A stretch of DNA of 6,430 nt from Anaerolineae bacterium. GTDB taxonomy: Bacteria; Chloroflexota; Anaerolineae; B4-G1. Position numbers and translations under genes: made by a program. The stretch is taken from assembly GCA_030612185.1 (NCBI GenBank), contig JAUWOI010000262.1, positions 1-6,430 of the forward strand. Reading direction: 5' to 3'. The notes beneath the pieces are model-generated. The model was not told the origin of the DNA, did no database searches, and saw only the letters and a list, made by a program, of their open reading frames with translations. Below, one piece after another: positions 1 through 5,320 of the stretch. Numbering within the stretch: position 1 is the first letter of the stretch; each line of letters opens with the position of its first letter.

Positions 1-309
1 CGGCTGCTGCCCGCGCGGGTCGGCCAGGACGGGCAGGGCCAGCGGGTGGGCGCGGATTTCCAGCCCGTCGTACCGGCGTTGTAGGGGGCCATTGGCGCCG
101 ATGTGGTCTTCGTGGGTGTGGGTGTTCACGATACCGGTTAGGTGGGTCTCCGCCAGCGCCTCCACCAGTTCCGGCGCACTGAAGGCGCAGCCGGTATCCA
201 CCAGCAGGCCGTCCACCAGGTAGGCGGTGGTCCAGTAGCGCCCGCGTCCGGCGAGGGTGCGGCCCAGGTCGAAGCGGGTGACGTCGCCATAGGTTGTGAT
301 CTTGAGCAC
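1..309 (-). CDS. Metallo-beta-lactamase-fold hydrolase, N-terminal part (cut by window edge)
   Basis: The first 103 residues of an MBL-fold metallo-hydrolase are visible; the rest lies beyond the left edge. The protein opens with a beta-rich segment (LKITTYGDVTRFDLGRT) and a YLVDGLLVDTG strand-turn at about residues 30-40. The family's metal-binding HxHxDH motif follows as HTHEDH at residues 64-69, then IGANG. All zinc ligands of this first motif are present, so the protein is probably catalytically competent. The substrate cannot be inferred, because MBL-fold enzymes hydrolyse thioesters, phosphodiesters, lactones and more. I chose the GTG at 309-307: it is preceded by a purine-rich GGGAGAG at good spacing, and an in-frame stop lies a short way upstream with no ATG between. 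It lies 49 nt downstream of the PRPP synthetase-like gene on the same strand and may be co-transcribed with it. No signal peptide or membrane segment is seen in this part. Confidence 0.85.
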   Translation of the reverse strand, partial: MLKITTYGDVTRFDLGRTLAGRGRYWTTAYLVDGLLVDTGCAFSAPELVEALAETHLTGIVNTHTHEDHIGANGPLQRRYDGLEIRAHPLALPVLADPRGQQP

Positions 310-358
310 GTGTCTCTCCCTACTTGACCTGCCAATCTCTCAGGGCGCGGACTGAGGC

Positions 359-1342
359 CTACGAGTTCTCTTCTCCAAAGATAAACAGATCTCCAATAGA
401 CTGCCGCAAATAGTTGCGCCGAATCGCCTCGCCAAAGACACGGGCCACAGAAAGCGTATGCAGTTTGGGGTTCCGCTTCTCTGGAGGAACAGCAACTGTA
501 TCCGTCGTCACGATTTCCGTGATTTGGGGGATGGCGGCGAGTTTTTCAAGCGCCCCTCTCACAAAGACCCCGTGAGTGCAGGCTATCCAAATCTCTTGAA
601 TATCTTGCTCGATCAAGAGATTGCTCAGTTCGAGAATGGAGCCGCCGGTGGCGATCTCGTCGTCGTAGATCAAGGCCCGCTCGTGCCCGCGCACCTGTTG
701 ACCGACTATTCCGCCAAACCGCACCTCTGTGTCAGAGACCCGTTCCTTATCGCCGGCCGCGATGGGCAATCCCAACTCCCTGGCAAAGCGAGCGGCCGAC
801 TTGGCGTGTCCCATATCCGCCGCCACCACGATCGTGCTCGACAAATCGCGCTGTTGAAAATAGCGGTCAAAGACCGGCCGGCTGCTGAGCGGGTCGGCGG
901 GCACGCTAAAAAAACCGTGTACTTGTGGTGAGTGGAGCATCATGGTCATCACGTGCGTGGCCCCGGCCGTTTGTAATAGATCGGCGACCAGCCGGGCGGT
1001 GATGGAGATGCGGGGGGCGTCTTTCTTATCGGAGCGGGCAAAGGAAAAGTAGGGGATGATGGCGTGTATCTCTTTGGCCGAAGCCGCTCGGGCGATATCC
1101 AACATCATGAGCAGTTCCATCAGATGGTCGTTCACGGGGGGAGAGAGTGACTGGACAACAAACACCGTGCGCGAGCGCACGCTGGCGCCGAGTTGGATGT
1201 ACAGGTTGTCGTTGCTGAAGCGGGTGATCATGGTTTTGTCGAGCGGCACGCCCAGATAACTGGCAATGTCGGCGGCCAACCGGGGGTGGGAACTGCCGCT
1301 AAAGAAGCGGATTTCGCCTGGATCAATTGTTTCTGTGGTCAT
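359..1342 (-). CDS. prs: Divergent ribose-phosphate pyrophosphokinase (PRPP synthetase)
   Basis: This 327-residue protein has the usual length and architecture of PRPP synthetases, which make PRPP from ribose 5-phosphate and ATP in the cytoplasm. Visible family segments are EIRFFSGSSHP (10-20), FSNDNLYIQLGASVR (42-56), NDHLMELLMMLD (71-82), IPYFSFARSDKK (96-107), RISITARLVADLL (111-123), TMMLHSPQVHGFF (133-145), the flexible-loop DKERVSD (198-204) and the PRPP loop IYDDEIATGGSI (225-236). The catalytic-loop K and R (K199, R201), the metal-ligand His (H137) and the Asp of the VAADMG segment (D176) are retained. Departures from the usual enzymes are M135 where DLH is normal, A231 in the PRPP loop (usually DDMIDT), and AADMGHAKS in place of SPDxGG. 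It is therefore a divergent paralogue or class. The start at 1342 is preceded by GGAG with a 7-nt spacer; a longer in-frame start at 1387 would read through tandem repeats and is rejected. The gene lies 86 nt downstream of transporter A. Confidence 0.88.
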   Translation of the reverse strand: MTTETIDPGEIRFFSGSSHPRLAADIASYLGVPLDKTMITRFSNDNLYIQLGASVRSRTVFVVQSLSPPVNDHLMELLMMLDIARAASAKEIHAIIPYFSFARSDKKDAPRISITARLVADLLQTAGATHVMTMMLHSPQVHGFFSVPADPLSSRPVFDRYFQQRDLSSTIVVAADMGHAKSAARFARELGLPIAAGDKERVSDTEVRFGGIVGQQVRGHERALIYDDEIATGGSILELSNLLIEQDIQEIWIACTHGVFVRGALEKLAAIPQITEIVTTDTVAVPPEKRNPKLHTLSVARVFGEAIRRNYLRQSIGDLFIFGEENS

Positions 1343-1360
1343 TCTCTTTCTCCATATGGG

Positions 1361-1407
1361 ACACGGATGAACACGGGCTATGCACACGGGCTATGCACAC
1401 GGATTGC
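1361..1407. repeat. Short tandem repeat, 13-bp period, in the leader of the PRPP synthetase gene
   Basis: On the + strand the unit ACACGGGCTATGC occurs twice in a row (1371-1383, 1384-1396). It is flanked by partial units beginning ACACGGAT at 1361 and ACACGGATTGC at 1397, so ACACGG starts at 1361, 1371, 1384 and 1397. In the direction of transcription this reads as repeated CCGTGT/GCATAGC units ending just before the GGAG ribosome-binding site of the downstream gene. The repeat fills over half of the 86-nt spacer between transporter A and the PRPP synthetase gene. Function is unknown; it could be a slippage-prone spacer, a regulator site array or a dispersed intergenic repeat. Confidence 0.8.
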
Positions 1408-1428
1408 TTTTTCCATACGTCAAGTGCC

Positions 1429-2760
1429 CTACGCAGAACCCTCCCCTGCGTCCTGCGTGGCTGCCTCGCGGGCCTTGCTCTCGTCCACAAACCACAACAG
1501 GGCCAGGCCGACCAGCAGAAACGCCCCAATCGAGAGAATCGCCAATCGCTGCCCGGATTGCTCGGCCAGCGCCACCGCCTGCCCCTGCGCCTGGTACCAC
1601 AGCGCCGCCTCCGCCGCCACCCAGCCATAGATCGCCGGGCCGATGAATGACGATGTGCGCCCGACCACAGCGAACAGGCCATAGAACTCGGCGCTCTGCC
1701 CCGGCGGACTGAATACCCCAACCATCGTCCGGCTGACCGACTGGGCGCCGGCCATGGCAAATCCGGCCAGCGCGCCGATGAAGTAGAAACTGACCTGCGA
1801 GTGGCTAAAGAACAGCCAAACTATCACGCCGACCATCATCAAGAGGGAAAGGATGACGGAGCGCTTGCAGCCGATCCGGTCGGCGAGCAGCCCAAAGACG
1901 TAAGAACCGATGCCGTTCGTCACCAGGATGAGGATGATAAAGATCACCAGCATCTGCTGATCCATACCAAACAGCACCGCGCCGATGATGGCCCCGAAAC
2001 TCAGCACCGTGATGACGCCGTCGTTGTAGATCAAAAAGGCGACCATGAACTTGACGAACTCGCCAAAGCGTCTGGCGGTCTTGAGCGTGCGCCACAGTTG
2101 CTTGAAACCGACGGCCAGATAGGATTCACCGGACGGCAACGGTTGAGGCTGGGCCCGCTCCCGCAGCCAGAGAAAGATCGGGACGGACGAGATGGCAAAA
2201 AAGAGCGCCGTGATCACCAGCGACAGGCGCAGGATAAAGGCGCCCTCAATCAGAACGACCAGCGGCAGGATCAGGAGCAGGCAGATGATGCCGCCCACCG
2301 ATCCAATGCCCCAACCTACGCCAGAGACCCGCCCCATCTCTTCGGGCGCGGCGATTTCGGGCAACAGGCCGTTGTAGAAAACCTGTGCGCTGCGGTAGCC
2401 GATCTCGGCCAGGATAAAGAATCCCATCCCCATCAGCACGTCGCCCTGATCAACGAAAAAGAGCAGCGCGGTGAATGTGCAGGACATGGCAGTGAAGAAG
2501 AGAAGAAACCGTTTCTTGGTCCCGGAAAAATCAGCGATGGTTCCCAGCACCGGCGAGGTGACGGCGACGACGATCATCGCGCAGGCTACGGCCAGCCCCC
2601 ACAGCCGCGAGCCTTCCGCCCCGCCGACGACGTGCTCTTTGAAATAAGTCGCATAGACCGCCAGTAGGATCACGGAGGCATAGGCCGAATTGCCAAAGTC
2701 ATATAGATACCAGGCCCAACGTTCGCGTCGCGTGGATATTGGTTTGGAAGTCGCAGTCAT
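1429..2760 (-). CDS. MFS transporter, UMF1 (Atg22-like) family, copy A
   Basis: This 443-residue inner-membrane protein belongs to the UMF1/Atg22-like branch of the major facilitator superfamily. The family hallmark WYLYDFGNSAYA (residues 17-28) begins the first membrane segment after a short basic cytoplasmic N-terminus (TRRERW). Alternating hydrophobic stretches fit about twelve membrane segments. MFS motif A appears twice, as GTIADFSGTKKR between segments 2 and 3 and GLLADRIGCKRS in the second half. Other recognisable segments are FILAEIGYRSAQVFYNGLLPEIA and SVSRTMVGVFSPPGQSAEFYG. Yeast Atg22 exports vacuolar amino acids, but bacterial UMF1 substrates are largely unknown. The start at 2760 is set by GAGGAGGAA, the last codons of the URO-D-family gene, 9 nt upstream; only 4 nt separate the two genes, so translation is probably coupled. 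It is a paralogue of the transporter encoded at 3859-5217, nearly identical over the C-terminal 80 residues. Confidence 0.92.
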   Translation of the reverse strand: MTATSKPISTRRERWAWYLYDFGNSAYASVILLAVYATYFKEHVVGGAEGSRLWGLAVACAMIVVAVTSPVLGTIADFSGTKKRFLLFFTAMSCTFTALLFFVDQGDVLMGMGFFILAEIGYRSAQVFYNGLLPEIAAPEEMGRVSGVGWGIGSVGGIICLLLILPLVVLIEGAFILRLSLVITALFFAISSVPIFLWLRERAQPQPLPSGESYLAVGFKQLWRTLKTARRFGEFVKFMVAFLIYNDGVITVLSFGAIIGAVLFGMDQQMLVIFIILILVTNGIGSYVFGLLADRIGCKRSVILSLLMMVGVIVWLFFSHSQVSFYFIGALAGFAMAGAQSVSRTMVGVFSPPGQSAEFYGLFAVVGRTSSFIGPAIYGWVAAEAALWYQAQGQAVALAEQSGQRLAILSIGAFLLVGLALLWFVDESKAREAATQDAGEGSA

Positions 2761-2764
2761 CACG

Positions 2765-3862
2765 TCATTCCTCCTCGTACTTGCCATATTTCTTGGCCGC
2801 TTTGACCATTGCCACAAAGTTTTCCGCCTTTACCCCAGGGTGAATCGAGTTCGACGAGCAGAGCACGTAACCGCCTCCCGGCGCTGCGTCCTCTATGGCC
2901 TGCATCACCGCTGCCTCGACCTGCTCCTCGCTCCCGGAACAGAGCAGGTCGCCGCAGTCAATGTTGCCCAGGAGGCACAGCCTGTCTCCGCAATACTCTT
3001 TCACCTTCTTTAACTCCATCCCCGCCTGGGGGTCCAAGGGGTTGAGTCCATCGTACCCCATTTCGATCAGCCTATCCAGGATGGGCCAGAGATTGCCGTC
3101 GCTGTGGCGCACGACTTTTAGCCCCCGCTCGTGGGCGCGGTCGAGCAGTTTTTGGTTGTACGGGGCGATGAACTCGTCAAAGTGACGCGGAGAGACCAGC
3201 GTGCTTTCGTTGCTGGCGATGTCATCCTCGATTATGAGCACGTCCGCGCCCGTCTCCGCTGCCAGGTCGCACAATTCCAGGTTGTACTCTGTGACCATCT
3301 GGGCCAACCGGTGGACGAAATCCGGCCGATCTATCATGTCCATGAAGAGTTCTTGCATTCCCCTGAGCCGCCAGGAGCGGACGAAGGCGCCGCGCATCAA
3401 AAAGAACTGGGCCTTTTCTCCCGCGAACCGCTCCCGCGCCATTTGCGCCATGAACACTTCGCCCGGCCCGACCTCGGGGCGCCTGTAGTCCTGGATGTCG
3501 TCGGGTGTTTTGAATGGCGGCTCCACCATGTAGGCCATCCCGTGCGGGCTGCGCGCCCAAATGGTGCCCCATTGGTCTCGAAAACGGGTCTCATCCAGGT
3601 TGGTGACGTTGACCAGTTGGCTCATTCCCAAGGAGGTGAATCCGTCAATCTCGAGTTCTTCGTGGATCATGAAGAGTGTGTCCAGGATTCTCAGCATCTC
3701 CTCCTGGCTCATGAGATTGACGGGTTTCGCGTCAGGGACAGTATCGTCGAGCAATTTACCTATGTTGACGATGGCGACCTCATTGATCGCGTGAATCCAA
3801 ACGGGCACCCGGTCGGGTACGCCGACGTCCAACGCTGTCAGGATGCGTTCTCTTCCGTTCAT
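2765..3862 (-). CDS. URO-D superfamily protein (uroporphyrinogen decarboxylase-like, not HemE)
   Basis: A cytoplasmic 365-residue protein with the TIM-barrel signature of the URO-D superfamily (Pfam URO-D). It begins NGRERILTAL...VPDRVPVW, typical of the non-HemE members, and lacks the RQAGRY segment of true uroporphyrinogen decarboxylases, so heme synthesis is unlikely. Later landmarks are IIEDDIA (220-226), VRHSDGNLWPILD (251-263), NPLDPQAGMELKKVK (274-288), LLGNIDCG (297-304) and SSNSIHPGVKAEN (336-348). In the corrinoid methyltransferase relatives (MtaA/MtbA/CmuA) zinc is held by an HxC and a later Cys. Here those positions appear to be H253-S-D255 and N338, so zinc-thiolate chemistry of that kind is doubtful; C303 is another possible ligand. 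The function is unknown. The ATG at 3862 overlaps the stop of transporter B in an ATGA, with GGAGG 4 nt before it. Being sandwiched between two paralogous transporters suggests action on, or downstream of, the transported compound (inference). Confidence 0.88.
   Translation of the reverse strand: MNGRERILTALDVGVPDRVPVWIHAINEVAIVNIGKLLDDTVPDAKPVNLMSQEEMLRILDTLFMIHEELEIDGFTSLGMSQLVNVTNLDETRFRDQWGTIWARSPHGMAYMVEPPFKTPDDIQDYRRPEVGPGEVFMAQMARERFAGEKAQFFLMRGAFVRSWRLRGMQELFMDMIDRPDFVHRLAQMVTEYNLELCDLAAETGADVLIIEDDIASNESTLVSPRHFDEFIAPYNQKLLDRAHERGLKVVRHSDGNLWPILDRLIEMGYDGLNPLDPQAGMELKKVKEYCGDRLCLLGNIDCGDLLCSGSEEQVEAAVMQAIEDAAPGGGYVLCSSNSIHPGVKAENFVAMVKAAKKYGKYEEE
2768..2776 (-). promoter_or_regulatory. 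Ribosome-binding site of transporter A, embedded in the end of the upstream gene
   Basis: The minus strand reads GAGGAGGAA TGA CGTG ATG. The three glutamate codons that end the URO-D-family protein form a strong Shine-Dalgarno for the transporter that starts 4 nt after the stop. This fixes the transporter start at 2760 and predicts translational coupling. Confidence 0.8.
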
Positions 3863-5217
3863 GATGCCTCCGCCGCCTCACGGGCCTTGGTCTCATTGAC
3901 AAACAACAGCAGGATCAGGCCGACCAGCAGGAACACTCCAATCGAGAGAATCGCCAGCCGCTGCCCGGATTGCTCGGCCAGCACCACCGCCTGTCCCTGC
4001 GCCTGGTACCACAGCGCGGCCTCGGCGGCCAGCCAGCCATATACCGCCGGGCCGATGAATGACGACGTGCGCCCAGTCATGGAAAAGAAGCCGTAGAACT
4101 CGGCGCTCTGGCCCGGCGGGCTGAACATCGCCACCATCGTCCGGCTGACTGACTGAACACCGGCCATGGCGAATCCGGCGAAAGCACCGATGATGAAAAA
4201 GCCGGTCTGCGGAGGATTGCTATTGCCCATGCCGACAGCGGTGTGGAAATAGAGTCCGATTACCACGCCGATCATCATCAGGATGGATAGGATGAGAGTT
4301 TTCTTGCCGCCGATGCGATCCACCAACCCTCCAAAGAGGTAGGCGCCCACGACGTTGGTCACCTGCACGATGATGACGAAGATGATCAGCATTTGCTGAT
4401 CCAGGCCAAAGATCACTGCGCCGATGATGGCGGCAAAGTCCAGCGCCATAATCACGCCGTCGTTGTAGACCAGGAAGGCCAGCATGTACTTGACGAATTC
4501 CTTGAAGCGGCCGGCCTTCCGGATCGTGTCCCGCAACTGTTTGAAGGCAACGCTCAGGTAGTTCTCGCCGGGCGGCAGCGACCTCGCTTCGGCCCGTTCG
4601 GGCAGCCAGAGGAAAATGGGCACCGCCGAAATCGCCCAAAAGACGGCCGTGATTACCAGCGACAAGCGCACGATGAACGTGTCATCGGCGAAGGTATCGC
4701 CCAAAAACATGATCAGCGGCAGAATCAGAACCAGGCAGATGATCCCCCCCGCCGTCCCGATGGCCCAGCCGTAGCCGGAAACGCGCCCCATCTCCTCCGG
4801 CGCGGCGATCTCGGGCAGCAGCCCGTTGTAGAAGACCTGGGCGCTGCGATAGCCGATCTCGGCCAGAATGAAGAATCCCATGCCGATCAATACGTTGTCC
4901 GGTGTGGCAAAAAAGAGGCCGGCCGTGAACAGGATGGACATAGCCGTGCAGAACAGAAGAAAACGCTTCTTGGCCCCAGAAAAATCGGCGATGGCGCCCA
5001 GCACGGGCGAGGTGACGGCCACGAACAGCATGGCGATGCCCACGGCCAGCCCCCACAGCCGGGAGCCTTCGGCGCCGCCGATCACCTTTCCCTGGAAGTA
5101 GGCCGAGTAGACCGCCAGCAGAACGACGGCAGCGTAGGCCGAATTGCCAAAATCGTACAGGTACCAGGCCCAGCGCTCGCGCCGGGTAGCGATTGGTTGA
5201 GATGTTGCGGTTGTCAT
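3859..5217 (-). CDS. MFS transporter, UMF1 (Atg22-like) family, copy B
   Basis: A 452-residue polytopic membrane protein, paralogous to copy A. It has the same N-terminal plan (TRRERWAWYLYDFGNSAYA, residues 11-29), MFS motif A as GAIADFSGAKKR and again as GGLVDRIGGKKT, and the conserved FFILAEIGYRSAQVFYNG and SRTMVAMFSPPGQSAEFYG segments. It differs from A by extra residues in two loops: a DTFADD-containing stretch before VRLSLVITA, and GMGNSNPPQTG near the ninth or tenth membrane segment. The start at 5217 is supported by a strong AAGGAGG 7 nt upstream and by alignment with copy A; the in-frame extension to 5292 would read through an inverted repeat and is rejected. The gene is first in the B / URO-D / A operon and overlaps the next gene by 4 nt. 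The substrate is unknown; a shared or related substrate with A is likely. Its 3' 140 bases match copy A at about 91%. Confidence 0.92.
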   Translation of the reverse strand: MTTATSQPIATRRERWAWYLYDFGNSAYAAVVLLAVYSAYFQGKVIGGAEGSRLWGLAVGIAMLFVAVTSPVLGAIADFSGAKKRFLLFCTAMSILFTAGLFFATPDNVLIGMGFFILAEIGYRSAQVFYNGLLPEIAAPEEMGRVSGYGWAIGTAGGIICLVLILPLIMFLGDTFADDTFIVRLSLVITAVFWAISAVPIFLWLPERAEARSLPPGENYLSVAFKQLRDTIRKAGRFKEFVKYMLAFLVYNDGVIMALDFAAIIGAVIFGLDQQMLIIFVIIVQVTNVVGAYLFGGLVDRIGGKKTLILSILMMIGVVIGLYFHTAVGMGNSNPPQTGFFIIGAFAGFAMAGVQSVSRTMVAMFSPPGQSAEFYGFFSMTGRTSSFIGPAVYGWLAAEAALWYQAQGQAVVLAEQSGQRLAILSIGVFLLVGLILLLFVNETKAREAAEAS

Positions 5218-5222
5218 TTGGT

Positions 5223-5232
5223 CTCCTCCTTT
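5223..5232 (-). promoter_or_regulatory. Ribosome-binding site of transporter B
   Basis: AAAGGAGGAG on the minus strand lies just before the ATG at 5217, with a 7-nt spacer from the AGGAGG core. This near-perfect Shine-Dalgarno decides the start. It lies about 16 nt downstream of the left inverted-repeat arm in the transcript. Confidence 0.8.
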
Positions 5233-5247
5233 TGTGTTTGTCAGAAG

Positions 5248-5277
5248 CACTACAACGAATTGGGAATGGAACGAATT
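5248..5277 (+). repeat. Inverted-repeat arm, left (30 bp)
   Basis: The + strand begins CACTACAACGAATTGGGAAT and continues to 5277. The same 30-bp sequence occurs in reverse complement at 6134-6163, with the first 20 bases identical and 28 of 30 matching overall (differences at 5268 and 5271). Within the arm ACGAATT occurs twice (5255-5261, 5271-5277). The outward flanks resemble each other weakly (GTTTGTCAGAAG versus TTTGTGTGAGAA), so the true arm may be a few bases longer with a small gap. It lies in the 5' leader of transporter B. Confidence 0.9.
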
Positions 5278-5282
5278 TTCAC

Positions 5283-5303
5283 GCCGACCCAATTCGGCTT
5301 TTT
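5283..5303 (+). terminator. Terminator-like hairpin with T-run, + strand
   Basis: GCCGA-CCCAAT-TCGGC followed by TTTTT forms a 5-bp stem, 6-nt loop and U-run on a + strand transcript. No + strand gene precedes it, so if real it would stop antisense transcription entering the GxxExxY gene. In the minus direction the same hairpin forms but no U-run follows, so it is not an intrinsic terminator for the genes here. Its left-loop and right-stem bases (5288-5296) can alternatively pair perfectly over 9 bp with 5256-5264 in the repeat arm, giving two mutually exclusive foldings. Confidence 0.35.
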
Positions 5304-5320
5304 CTAAATCCGTTGTGCAT

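Noticed and set aside
339..356. Hairpin CTCAG/CTGAG between the PRPP synthetase and MBL genes as a terminator
   Set aside because: The stem is only 5 bp with an 8-nt loop and no T-run in either direction.
1418..1423. TTGACG as a -35 element for a promoter before the PRPP synthetase gene
   Set aside because: No acceptable -10 box occurs at 16-18 nt; the nearest candidate (CATAGC) is about 22 nt away and lies inside the tandem repeat.
1323..1760. Minus-strand frame ending MEKENDHRNN, overlapping the end of transporter A and the start of the PRPP synthetase gene
   Set aside because: It is an out-of-frame, arginine-rich shadow. The ATG that could start a short peptide merely lies within the ribosome-binding region of the PRPP synthetase gene.
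1801..2667. Long + strand open frame (288 codons) opposite transporter A
   Set aside because: It is antisense to a well-supported transporter gene. Its product is rich in D, Q, H and R with no recognisable domain, as expected from reading a hydrophobic membrane-protein gene backwards.
3131..4096. Long + strand open frame (321 codons) opposite the URO-D-family gene
   Set aside because: It is antisense to a gene with clear family motifs, coupled start and stop. The translated product shows no family features.
4393..5307. Long + strand open frame (304 codons) opposite transporter B
   Set aside because: Same kind of shadow as the frame opposite copy A, with similar low-complexity composition; the similarity only reflects that A and B are paralogues. 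It also runs into the repeat arm.
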